In this document: positions 1 to 9,138 of the stretch, piece after piece
How positions within the stretch are numbered: the first letter of the stretch is position 1
Layout: each line of letters begins with the position of its first letter
Assembly (NCBI GenBank): GCA_963767285.1
Contig: CAVYDJ010000001.1
Span: 124,001-188,000, forward strand
DNA length: 64,000 nt
Direction of reading: 5' to 3'
Source: WHSW01 sp963767285
Lineage (GTDB): Bacteria > Actinomycetota > Thermoleophilia > Solirubrobacterales > 70-9
The notes under the pieces: generated by a model
Database searches by the model: none
What the model saw: the letters and a program-made list of their open reading frames with translations, nothing else
Told to the model about the DNA's origin: nothing
Translations under genes and position numbers: made by a program

Positions 1-1
1 G

Positions 2-1195
2 GAGGAGGCGCTCGAGCAGCTCGACAAGATCGACGAGTCGCTCGCCGCCTGCCAGTTCGGGATCACCCTCGCCTCGATCGGGATCGGCTTCCTCGGCGAG
101 CCGGCGATCGCGGACCTGATCGAGCCGATCATCGGCGACAGCACCGGCGCGACCGCGGTCTCCTTCGCGATCGCCTTCGCGATCGCCACCACGCTTCACA
201 TCACGATCGGCGAGCAGGTGCCGAAGATGATCGCGATCACCAACCCGGACCCGATCGCCCGCCGGTTGTCGCGGCCGCTCGCCGTCTTCCGGACGATCAG
301 CGCGCCATTTACGTTGCTGCTGAACGCCGCCGCGAACTCGATCGTCCGCCTGTTCGGCGTCGACCCGCACGACCTCGGCGAGAAGCACACCTCAAGCGAC
401 CTCAAGGAGATCATCCGCACCTCGGCCAAGGGCGGCAGCCTCGACCCCGGCGAGGCGGTGATGCTCGGCGGCGTCTTCCACCTGCACGAGCAGGAGGCGC
501 GCGAGGTGATGACCCCGATCCCCGCCGTGGTCACCGTGAATGCCGACGAGCGGGTCGAGGAGGCGCTGCGGCGCTGCGTCTCCTCCGGCCACACCCGCCT
601 GGTCGTGGTCGAAGACGACAACCCCGACAAGGTCCGCGGCGTTGTCCACATCAACAGCCTGGTCCGCCTCTATCTGAACACCGGCGGCGATGCCTCGCTG
701 GAGCCGGCCGTCCGCGAGGTGCCGGTGTTCCCGGAGACGAAGCCGATCGACGATCTGCTCGCCGAGCTGCAGCGCCAGCGCTCCTCGATCGGGATCGTCT
801 CCGACGAGTACGGGCGCACGGTCGGGATCGTCACCGTCGAGGACATCCTCGAGGAGGTGGTGGGCGAGATCGAGGACGAGACCGATCCGCGGGCCGTCTC
901 GCTGCGCCGCCTCACCGACGGCGATTGGTACGTGCGCGGCCACGTCCCGCTCGGCGACCTCGAGGACGCCGGGATCGAGCTCCCGGTTGCGTCCGACGCC
1001 TTCAACTCGATCGGCGGGTACGTGTTCTCCGAGCTCGGCCGGCGGCCGAAACGAGGCGACAAGGTGCGCGCGAACGGCTACGAGCTGCGGGTCGAGGCCG
1101 TGCGTGACAACCGGATCGTCGCCGTGCGTATCCACGCAGTGACCGCCGAGCACCCCGCGATCACGACCGATCCGCCGTCTGAAACACGCACGTAG
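2..1195 (+). CDS. CNNM/CorC-type membrane transporter with CBS pair (5' partial)
   Basis: The frame is open from the left edge, so the N-terminus lies outside the window. The visible part (397 codons) begins inside the CNNM (DUF21) membrane domain; the family signature GEQVPK is seen near residue 70. It continues with two CBS domains (the second ends in the typical EYGRTVGIVTVEDILEE region) and a C-terminal CorC/HlyC domain with DGDWYVRG and FNSIGGYV. Proteins of this family sit in the cell membrane and are linked to Mg2+/Co2+ efflux, with CBS domains as nucleotide sensors. Hemolysin C-like is the older name. The exact ion cannot be read from sequence. Confidence 0.9.
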   Translation, partial: EEALEQLDKIDESLAACQFGITLASIGIGFLGEPAIADLIEPIIGDSTGATAVSFAIAFAIATTLHITIGEQVPKMIAITNPDPIARRLSRPLAVFRTISAPFTLLLNAAANSIVRLFGVDPHDLGEKHTSSDLKEIIRTSAKGGSLDPGEAVMLGGVFHLHEQEAREVMTPIPAVVTVNADERVEEALRRCVSSGHTRLVVVEDDNPDKVRGVVHINSLVRLYLNTGGDASLEPAVREVPVFPETKPIDDLLAELQRQRSSIGIVSDEYGRTVGIVTVEDILEEVVGEIEDETDPRAVSLRRLTDGDWYVRGHVPLGDLEDAGIELPVASDAFNSIGGYVFSELGRRPKRGDKVRANGYELRVEAVRDNRIVAVRIHAVTAEHPAITTDPPSETRT

Positions 1196-1274
1196 CGGGC
1201 GTCAAGCGGCCGAATGACGTCCGCGCGGGCGCATACCTTCTGCGCGTCCAGTCAGCGACCCCAGGGGTAGGCAG

Positions 1275-1559
1275 ATGTGGGTCATCAAGCTCACCGATAA
1301 GCAGCTCGAGGTCCTGAGGGCGATGCTGCGGTCGGAAGAGCATCTCGGCCCGGCCCTGCGGGGGGCGCTGGAGGCCCTGGAGCTGTCGCGCTGGGACGAG
1401 TTGCCCGACGCGCAGCTGCCCTGGGCGAGCGTCGCCGACGAGGCCCGCCGCCAGGGCGTCGGCGAGGCCGAGGTCGTCTGGGACCTCTGCGGCACCCACC
1501 CGGAGCCGGCGGCGCCGCGCCGCCGCCGGACCGACCGCCGCGAGAAGCGCGCCGCTTAG
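1275..1559 (+). CDS. small hypothetical protein, 94 aa
   Basis: ATG start with a weak purine-rich stretch upstream. The 94-residue product begins MWVIKLTDKQLEVLRAML, has mostly helical, Leu/Glu-rich character, and ends in a strongly basic tail (RRRRTDRREKRAA). No signal peptide or membrane segment is seen, so it should be cytosolic. The basic tail might bind nucleic acid, but that is only a guess. Its TAG stop overlaps the TAA stop of the convergent dehydrogenase gene in the four bases TTAG. Confidence 0.6.
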   Translation: MWVIKLTDKQLEVLRAMLRSEEHLGPALRGALEALELSRWDELPDAQLPWASVADEARRQGVGEAEVVWDLCGTHPEPAAPRRRRTDRREKRAA

Positions 1560-2383
1560 TACTCGAAGAACCCTTCGCCCGACTTCCGGCCCAGCTTGCC
1601 CTCGTCGACCAGCTCGCGGAGCAGGTCAGGGACGTGGTCCCCGCCGCCGCCCGCACCGTCGCGCTCGAGGCTCTCGCCGATCGCTGCGGCAATGTCGAGG
1701 CCGACGAAGTCGAGCAGCTTCAGCGGTCCCATCGGATGCCCGGCCCCGAGCTGCATGCAGGCGTCGACGTCGATCGCGCTCATCCCGGTCTCCGCCTTCA
1801 GCCGCACGGCCTCGAACAGGTAGGGGAACAGCAGCCGGTTGACGACGAACCCGACCTGGTCGGGGACCTCGATCGCGGTCTTGTCCATCGCCCGGCACCA
1901 CTCGAGCGCCCGCTCGCGGACGCCCTCGCGCAGGCCGTCCGGCAAGCAGAGCTCGATCAGCTCCATCCGGGCGACCGGGTTGAAGACGTGAAGCCCGAAG
2001 AAGCGGTTGGCGGCGCCGGCCGCGGTCGCCAGCTCGGCGATCCGCAGCGACGAGGTGGTGGTCGCCAGGTCGGCATCGGGCGCCGCGCTCGCCAGCCGCC
2101 CGAGTAGCTCGCCCTTCGCCCCGGCGTCCTCGACGATGGCCTCGACGATCACGTCGCACCCGGCGAGGGCGGCCTCGTCGGTGGTGACCTTGATCCGGTC
2201 GGGGGCCCCGTGCTCGAGCTTCTTGGCCTCGGCCTGGGCCGCCTCCTCGGCACGCCACGCCGAGGTGTCGCTCCGCGCCAGCAGGTGCACCGTCCCGGTT
2301 TGGCTCGCACAGGCCGCGAGCCCGCAGGCGATCGTGCCGCTACCGGCGACGCCAGGCCGCGTGTAACCGGCTGATCCTCCCAT
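1556..2383 (-). CDS. 3-hydroxyacyl-CoA dehydrogenase (3-hydroxybutyryl-CoA dehydrogenase family)
   Basis: 275 aa, the usual size of the single-function PaaH/FadB2/Hbd type. It oxidises (S)-3-hydroxyacyl-CoA with NAD+, or works in reverse, in beta-oxidation or butanoyl metabolism. The N-terminal NAD fold shows VAGSGTIACG, a variant of GxGxxG in which the first glycine region is unusual. The catalytic region is recognisable as FFGLHVFNPVARMELIE (active-site His in LHVFNP). The C-terminal domain carries GFVVNRLLFPYL and ends KLGRKSGEGFFEY, as in the family. It runs toward and overlaps the 94-aa gene at the stop codons. Divergent from the desaturase gene, with only about 31 bases between starts. 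Confidence 0.88.
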   Translation of the reverse strand: MGGSAGYTRPGVAGSGTIACGLAACASQTGTVHLLARSDTSAWRAEEAAQAEAKKLEHGAPDRIKVTTDEAALAGCDVIVEAIVEDAGAKGELLGRLASAAPDADLATTTSSLRIAELATAAGAANRFFGLHVFNPVARMELIELCLPDGLREGVRERALEWCRAMDKTAIEVPDQVGFVVNRLLFPYLFEAVRLKAETGMSAIDVDACMQLGAGHPMGPLKLLDFVGLDIAAAIGESLERDGAGGGGDHVPDLLRELVDEGKLGRKSGEGFFEY

Positions 2384-2414
2384 CCCCCCGGGTTACTATC
2401 ACGCGCGAGACGAG

Positions 2415-3275
2415 ATGGCCGAGGTCCTCTACTACGCGATCCCGTTCTTCGTCGGACTGCTCGTCCTCGAGTACCTCTCCTTCCGCCAGGTGAAGGCCGA
2501 GAACGAGGGCCTGATCGGGTTCGAGGGGCAAGACACCCGGACGAGCCTGACGATGGGGTTCGGCAACGTCGTGATCAACTTCGGCTGGAAGTTCGTCGTC
2601 CTCGCCGCCTACATCGGGATCTACGAGCTGACGCCGCTGCGCCTCGATCCCGGCGACTGGTGGGTCTGGGTGCTGCTCTTCTTCGCCGACGACTTCTCCT
2701 ACTACTGGTTTCACCGGATCTCGCACGAGAGCCGCGGCTTCTGGGCCAGCCACGTCGTCCATCACTCGAGTCAGCACTACAACCTCTCGACCGCGCTGCG
2801 CCAGACCTGGGTGCCGATGACCTACTTCCCCTTCTGGCTCTGGCTGCCCCTGGTCGGCTTCGAGCCCTGGATGGTCCTGCTGGCCCAGTCCTGGTCGCTG
2901 ATCTACCAGTTCTGGATCCACACCGAGAAGATCCGCAAGCTGCCGCGCTGGTTCGAGGCGGTCTTCAACACGCCGTCGCACCACCGCGTCCACCACGGCA
3001 CCAACGACCAGTACCTGGACCGGAACTACGCCGGCATCCTGATCATCTGGGACCGGATGTTCGGGACGTATGAGCCCGAGGGCGAGCGGGTCCGGTACGG
3101 GCTCACGACCCAGCTGCAGACCTTCCGCCCGGTCCGCGTCGCCTTCCACGAGTACGTCGCGATGTGGCACGACATCAAGCGCGCCCACCGCTTGCGCGAC
3201 AAGCTCGGCGTCGTCTTCCACGGCCCGGGGTGGACGCCGCCTGGGGTCAGCGAGACCGAGGCGACTCGAGGCTAG
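2415..3275 (+). CDS. sterol desaturase / fatty acid hydroxylase superfamily protein
   Basis: 286 aa integral membrane protein with the di-iron histidine clusters of the fatty acid hydroxylase superfamily: HRISHE (HX3H), HVVHH (HXXHH) and HHRVHH (HXXHH). These bind the iron centre that activates O2 for hydroxylation or desaturation of lipid C-H bonds. Hydrophobic segments flank the clusters (an N-terminal segment near residues 5-22, further ones near 55-95 and 130-165). The substrate (fatty acid, carotenoid or sterol-like lipid) cannot be told. Nearby fatty-acid genes make a lipid substrate plausible. A palindrome that could end transcription lies just downstream at 3289-3307. Confidence 0.88.
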   Translation: MAEVLYYAIPFFVGLLVLEYLSFRQVKAENEGLIGFEGQDTRTSLTMGFGNVVINFGWKFVVLAAYIGIYELTPLRLDPGDWWVWVLLFFADDFSYYWFHRISHESRGFWASHVVHHSSQHYNLSTALRQTWVPMTYFPFWLWLPLVGFEPWMVLLAQSWSLIYQFWIHTEKIRKLPRWFEAVFNTPSHHRVHHGTNDQYLDRNYAGILIIWDRMFGTYEPEGERVRYGLTTQLQTFRPVRVAFHEYVAMWHDIKRAHRLRDKLGVVFHGPGWTPPGVSETEATRG

Positions 3276-3288
3276 GTAGCAAACGCCG

Positions 3289-3307
3289 ACCCGAAAAGTT
3301 TTCGGGT
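3289..3307. terminator. perfect 9-bp palindrome after the desaturase gene
   Basis: ACCCGAAAA-G-TTTTCGGGT is a perfect inverted repeat with one central base, followed by a T-rich tract (a TTTTTT run near 3316-3321) and a second small hairpin, CGGA-TTTTT-TCCG. This is an unusually AT-rich spot for this genome. It could be a terminator for the upstream gene, or an operator/promoter element for the secreted protein at 3407. Confidence 0.45.
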
Positions 3308-3406
3308 TTCTACGGATTTTTTCCGCGAATCGCTCGCTACGTTCTTGTTCGCGCTAGGCGGGGGTCCGGCGCCAGCAGGCAATCGAATAGCCAGGGAGGA
3401 CTTCTC

Positions 3407-5766
3407 TTGAATCGGTATCGCAGGGTGCTGCTCGCGTTCGTCATCGCCGTCATGGCCATCGTTCCCGCCGTCGCTCTCGCCGCGGCGCCGGGTAACGACA
3501 ACTTCGCCGCGGCGCAGGAGATCCCCGCGGCCGGGGGGACGGCCACCTCGACCAACGTCGACGCCACCGCCGAGGCCGGCGAGCCCGACCACGCGAATTC
3601 GACCTTCGGCGCGCTCCACTCGGTCTGGTTCAAGTGGACCGCGCCCGCCGACGGTACGACCACGATCGATACCTGCAACAGCGGCTTCAACACCCGCGTG
3701 GGCGTGTACACCGGGACCGCCGTCAATGTTCTGACGCAGATCGCGAGCAACGACAACGCGTCGCCGTCGAGCTGCGGGCAGCCGCTGTTCGCGGCGCTGA
3801 GCTTCACCGCAACCGCCGGCACGACCTACCGGATCGCAGTCGACACGATGGGCGGCGTGCCCGACGACATCTCGGGCCCGCCCCAGGGCGCCATCAACCT
3901 CAGCCTCGACGGGCCCGACGTGGCGCCCACCGAGGAGCCGCCGCCTACCGAGGAGCCGCCGGCCGACGAGAAGACGACGCCGGGGACGGCGGTGCAGCCG
4001 CTGGTCCGCACGGTTCGCGTCCCGCGCCTGATCGCAAGTTGCGGCGACAAGACCCCGAAGGGCGACGCTCATTGCCAGCAGGGGCCGTTCGAGTTCCCGC
4101 AGACCGGGGCGGTAGGCGATTTCATCCGCATGCTCGAGGCGCGCGGCATCGCCGCCGTGACCGAGAACGCCAGCGCCAAGGCCTCGACCGCGGCGAGGAC
4201 GCCGGGCCAGGCGAAGGCGCTGCGCGAAGGGGGCTACGGCGGCGAGCTGATGAACGTCAACCTCGACCTGGTCAACCCCGACGGCTCGGATCAGGACCTG
4301 GTCCAGCGCGAGAAGTACCAGATGTCGACCAATCAGACGGTGACGATCTCCTACACCTACTTCTACCCGGCCAAGGACAAGCAGGCGATCGCCGAGGAGA
4401 AGGAGAAGCTGCGCAGGGAGGCCGAGCGCCTCGCCAGGACGAGCAACAACCCGCCGGAGTCCCGGTGCCTGCCGATCAAGGCAGGCGAGTCGCAGGCCGC
4501 CATCCTGGCCCGCCTGCAGGCTGGCCGCGGCTACATCTCATACCCGGATGCGATCAGCGTGCTGACCAAGCTCGGCTGTGACGTCTCGATCGAGAAGTAC
4601 GTCAAGGGTCGTCCCTCGGCGCCGCACTCGTACGTCAAGAGCGTGGTTCGGACCGACGCGGACACCCATACGGTCTTCATCGAGCTCGCGCAGCCGGGAA
4701 GCCATGACTTCATCTTCTCGATCCGCGAGGAGGCGTCCCAATGGCTGGCCAACCAGAACAAGAACAGCATCCCGCTGGGAACCGACGGCCAGCTCACGGT
4801 GAGCAAGACCCAGCAGACCCGGTTCACGGTTCAGGTGATCGAGCGCGCCAGCGGCAGGTTCGTCCCGGGAATTCCCGTGACCTTCGGCGATACGACGCAG
4901 ACCACCGATGCCAACGGTGAGACGACGTTCAGCTCACTGGATCCGCCTTGCCGACAGGTACCGCCTGTCCGCCGAGTACAAGGAGATGGAGGGCTGGCGA
5001 ACGATCCGCGCCACGGATCGCGGCAGCAAGTCGTTCACTTCGATGGCGGGCCGCAACATCCGGGCGTCCCAGGGCCGCTTCGTCGGCAGCGACGCCTCGC
5101 AGCTCGAGTTCGCGGCATCGCTGCCGATCCTCCCGGCGAACCTCGGCACGCGGCGACGTCGCAGAGGTCGTCGGGATCCCGCGCGTTCAGCAGGCGACGG
5201 TGACCGTGCTCGGCACCACCGGCCCAGCGTTCACCGGCCAGCACAACGTCGTCACCCTCGAGAGAACTCGAACATGCTGGTCGGCGCGGGCCCCGGGCTG
5301 CTCGCGCTCGGCGGAGGCACGGCCGGACAGACCGCCCGACCGCTCGCACGGGATGGGATCGCGAACCCGCTCGGGTTCCTCTCGGATGATCGTGGGCGGC
5401 ATGAAGAGCGCGATCGACAAGGGCGTCGCCAACGTTCGCACCGCCCTGAGCGGCGCGAACCAGGCGGCGATTGCGGCGATCGCCCAGGCGCTCAACTCAC
5501 CCTCGTCGAGCCTGATCTCCGACAAGGGCCTCGGGGTGATCTCGACCGGAGGTGGCAACGTGATCGGCACCGGCGGGCTCAACGTGATCTCCGACAAGGG
5601 CCGCGGGGTGATCTCCACCGGCGGCGGCAACCTGATCGGCCAGGCCGGCGGCAACCTGATCGGCCAGGCCGGCGGCAACGTGATCTCGACCGGTGGCGGC
5701 AACCTGGTCCCGGTGTTCGGTGGCAAGGTGATCGGGACCGGGAGGGCTCAACTAGGACTAGCCTGA
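3407..5766 (+). pseudogene. secreted PPC-domain protein with C-terminal octapeptide repeats; frame broken several times
   Basis: Starts at TTG 3407, preceded by GGAGGA at 3396-3401, and opens with a clear signal peptide (NRYRRVLLAFVIAVMAIV...ALA). Residues about 28-160 look like a bacterial pre-peptidase C-terminal (PPC) beta domain (GNDNFAAAQ, WFKWTAPADG, YRIAVDTMGG). A Pro/Glu linker (TEEPPPTEEPP), an unrecognised middle with a charged helix, and an Ig-like or carboxypeptidase-regulatory-like segment (IPVTFGDTTQTTDANGETTF) follow. One frame is intact to about 4940. The readable protein then moves through at least four frame changes (near 4940, 5150, 5265 and 5390) before a glycine-rich tail ending at 5766. 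All pieces keep sensible protein sequence, so sequencing indels are as likely as decay. Probably cell-surface or secreted; function unknown. Confidence 0.65.
5512..5742 (+). repeat. tandem octapeptide-type repeats in the tail of the secreted protein
   Basis: The coding sequence repeats units such as NVISTGGG, NLIGQAGG, NVIGTGGL and NVISDKGRG, each about 24-27 bases long; NLIGQAGG occurs twice in a row at 5629-5676. The regular [NV][LV]I...GG pattern suggests a beta-helix or beta-roll stack. Confidence 0.75.
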
Positions 5767-5780
5767 GCGAGTAACCTTGC

Positions 5781-5805
5781 AGTCAGTTCCACCATGAAAC
5801 TGACT
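5781..5805. promoter_or_regulatory. 8-bp inverted repeat upstream of thiolase
   Basis: AGTCAGTT (5781-5788) and AACTGACT (5798-5805) are perfect inverted copies separated by nine bases, 24 bases before the thiolase start. It may be an operator or a terminator of the preceding gene. The half-site shares CAGTCA with the palindrome in front of the acyl-CoA dehydrogenase (12703-12720), hinting at common control of fatty-acid genes; this link is inference. Confidence 0.35.
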
Positions 5806-5828
5806 CGGATGAACGACGGAGGAAGCTG

Positions 5829-7010
<1,182 letters not shown>

Positions 7011-7051
7011 GCGGCGATAGCCGTCGCGCGGCGGCGTCATCGGTCGCTCGC

Positions 7052-7552
7052 GTGCGGAGCACGGGTCGCTCCCTGCTTCCTGGCCGCGCTCGGCTCTCGC
7101 CGCTCATGGCCTTCGCCATTCTCGCCCTCGCCGGTTGCGGCGGGGGCGAATCCGGCGACGATGGCGTCTACCCGCCCGGCGTCTCGCGGCCCGGCGACAA
7201 GGTCGACTTCCTCGCCGAGGCCGACCGGATCTGCCACTCGACCAACGCCCGGATCGAGGCGGCGGCCGACGACCTGGCGACCGGGCCGGCGGACCCCTCT
7301 CCGGCCGAGGTCAGGCGGGTCGTGCTGGGGGTTGCGATCCCGGCCCTGGAGGCCGAGGTGCGGGCGATCAGCGCGCTGCCCGTGCCCGTCGGCGATGCGC
7401 GTGAAGTAGCCGCGATCATCGCGGCCACCGAGCGCGGGATCGTGGAGATTCAGGCCGACCCGGCCGCGGTCCTCGACGGGCCGCCCCCGGGGCTGCGACA
7501 GGCCGGCAAGCTGGCGCGCGCCTACGGTTCTGCCGAGTGTGACGTGAGGTAG
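7052..7552 (+). CDS. small lipoprotein, tandem family member 1
   Basis: The GTG at 7052 gives a 166-aa product with a basic n-region, hydrophobic stretch and lipobox LALAGC, so the mature protein should be lipid-anchored at the outer face of the membrane. An ATG at 7106 would give a shorter signal. The mature part contains ADRICHSTNARIEAA, a middle helix ending SALPVPVG, and a C-terminal Cys (SAECDVR). The same skeleton occurs in the next three genes. Two conserved cysteines outside the lipobox could form a disulfide. Function unknown. Confidence 0.72.
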   Translation: MRSTGRSLLPGRARLSPLMAFAILALAGCGGGESGDDGVYPPGVSRPGDKVDFLAEADRICHSTNARIEAAADDLATGPADPSPAEVRRVVLGVAIPALEAEVRAISALPVPVGDAREVAAIIAATERGIVEIQADPAAVLDGPPPGLRQAGKLARAYGSAECDVR

Positions 7553-7563
7553 GGTCGCGATCG

Positions 7564-8055
7564 ATGCCCGTACGCGCGCCGAGCCTCGCGATCGTCGTGT
7601 CGGCGTGCCTGGGGGTCGGCTGCGGGAACGACGACGAGGCCACCACTGCCGCGCCTTCGGGAATTGAGCAGCAGGCGGCGGGGGGACCGAGCAGCTCCGA
7701 GTACATCGCCCGGGCCGACCCGATCTGCGCGCAGGTGAAGCGCTCGATCGACATCGCCCGGACGAAGTTTCACCACGGGGACCTGGACGCCGGCGAGGAG
7801 GGCGAGCTGACGGCCTTCGTCGAGGACAAGATCGTTCCCCTCTACCGCAGCGAGGTCGTCGCCCTGCGGAAGCTGCCCACGCCCGCCGCCGATCGGGGCC
7901 AGATCGACAAGATGCTGGCGGCGACCGAGAAGGCCACCGAGCAGCTCGCCGACGATCCGAGCCAGATCGGGCCCCGCGCCGGCAGTCCGCTCTTTGACCC
8001 TGCAAACGAGCTCGCGCGCGATTACGGCCTTGCCGTCTGCGTCGCCCCGGAATGA
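7564..8055 (+). CDS. small lipoprotein, tandem family member 2
   Basis: 163 aa with lipobox LGVGC near residue 20 followed by an acidic/Thr-rich linker (GNDDEATTAAPSG). It shares with its neighbours ADPICAQVKRSIDIA, a helix with IVPLYRSEVVALRKLPTP, and a C-terminal Cys (YGLAVCVAPE). Eleven bases separate it from member 1, and TAGGGT built on that gene's stop lies eight bases before the ATG. Its stop overlaps the start of member 3 in ATGA, so the two are probably co-translated. Function unknown. Confidence 0.78.
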   Translation: MPVRAPSLAIVVSACLGVGCGNDDEATTAAPSGIEQQAAGGPSSSEYIARADPICAQVKRSIDIARTKFHHGDLDAGEEGELTAFVEDKIVPLYRSEVVALRKLPTPAADRGQIDKMLAATEKATEQLADDPSQIGPRAGSPLFDPANELARDYGLAVCVAPE

Positions 8056-8537
8056 ACGTGCGCATGCTGATCGCAGTCGTCGCGGTTGGCGCCGGCCTCG
8101 CCGGCTGCGGCGGTGACGACTCCTCGACCACCGACGCGACGACCTCCGGGGTCACCGGGTTCACAGGCGAGGCGCCCACCGACCCGATCTCGTACCACCT
8201 GGCCGCCGACAAGTACTGCCGCGCGGCCGAGAAGGAGCTCGATCGCGCCTCCGCCGACGCGTTCGCGGGCGGCACGCCCACGCCGGAGGAGCTCACGGAC
8301 TTCGTCAACGACGTCTACCTGCCGGTCATGCGGCGCCAGATGGAGCAGATCCGCACGATCCCGATCCCCGAGGGTGAGGAGGAGGCCGTCAACGCGATTT
8401 ACGAGGCCTTCGACGAGGGGCTCGCCGAGGCCGAGGCGAATCCCGAGGACCTGGTCAACGGCCCGCCGGCGGGGATCGAGCGGGCGTCAGCGCTGGCGGT
8501 CGAATACGGCTTCGACGACTGCGGCCTGGACACCTGA
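8052..8537 (+). CDS. small lipoprotein, tandem family member 3
   Basis: 161 aa, lipobox GLAGC, then a Ser/Thr/Asp-rich linker. The family skeleton is clear: ADKYCRAAEKELDRA, FVNDVYLPVMRRQMEQIRTIPIP, and the C-terminal YGFDDCGLDT. The start overlaps the previous stop by four bases (ATGA). It is predicted to be a lipid-anchored helical domain with one disulfide. No known enzyme motif is seen. Confidence 0.8.
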   Translation: MNVRMLIAVVAVGAGLAGCGGDDSSTTDATTSGVTGFTGEAPTDPISYHLAADKYCRAAEKELDRASADAFAGGTPTPEELTDFVNDVYLPVMRRQMEQIRTIPIPEGEEEAVNAIYEAFDEGLAEAEANPEDLVNGPPAGIERASALAVEYGFDDCGLDT

Positions 8538-8583
8538 CGGCTACGCTGCCGCGGATCCAACGAGCCCACTAACTAGGAGATTC

Positions 8584-9078
8584 ATGAAGAACCGTTTGCT
8601 GATCCCGTTTGCGCTGCTTGCCGCGCTCGGCGCCCTCGCCGTCGCCGGCTGCGGTGGCGACGACGAGACCACCGAAGCCACCACCGAGTCGGGCGCCTCT
8701 GGCGTCACCGGAACCGCCCTGACCCAGGAGGAGTGGGCAACGCAGGCGGACGCGATCTGCGCCGCCGGCGACAAGGAGATCAACGCCGCCGGCAACGAGT
8801 TGTTCGGCGCTCAGCAGCCGTCCGAGGCGGAGATCGAGCAGTTCGCGAACGACGTCCTGGTCCCGAGCATCCAGGGCCAGCTCGACGCAATTCGCGCACT
8901 CACGCCGCCGGAGGACATCGCGGACGACGTGACCGTGTTCCTCGACGACGCCAACGCAGCGCTCGACGAGATCCGCGACGACCCCTCGCTGGTCGCGGTG
9001 AGCGACAGTGAGAGCCCGTTCGCGGACGTCAACGCACAGGCGGACGAGCTCGGTCTGACCAAGTGCGGCGACGGCTGA
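8584..9078 (+). CDS. small lipoprotein, tandem family member 4
   Basis: 164 aa starting at ATG 8584 behind AGGAGA (8575-8580), the best ribosome site of the four genes. Signal peptide and lipobox LAVAGC, Thr/Glu-rich linker, then ADAICAAGDKEINAA, FANDVLVPSIQGQLDAIRALTPP and a C-terminal LTKCGDG. It has its own leader gap of 46 bases and a strong hairpin downstream (9094-9123), so it may also be transcribed alone. Function unknown. Confidence 0.8.
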   Translation: MKNRLLIPFALLAALGALAVAGCGGDDETTEATTESGASGVTGTALTQEEWATQADAICAAGDKEINAAGNELFGAQQPSEAEIEQFANDVLVPSIQGQLDAIRALTPPEDIADDVTVFLDDANAALDEIRDDPSLVAVSDSESPFADVNAQADELGLTKCGDG

Positions 9079-9093
9079 GCTGAGGCATCGCCG

Positions 9094-9123
9094 GCCCCGC
9101 GCGTAACGACCGGCGCGCGGGGC
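9094..9123. terminator. GC-rich hairpin ending the lipoprotein array
   Basis: GCCCCGCGCG (9094-9103) pairs perfectly with CGCGCGGGGC (9114-9123) across a ten-base loop. No T-tract follows, as is common for terminator hairpins in GC-rich actinobacteria. Confidence 0.55.
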
Positions 9124-9138
9124 TGACTGACGTGCGGG

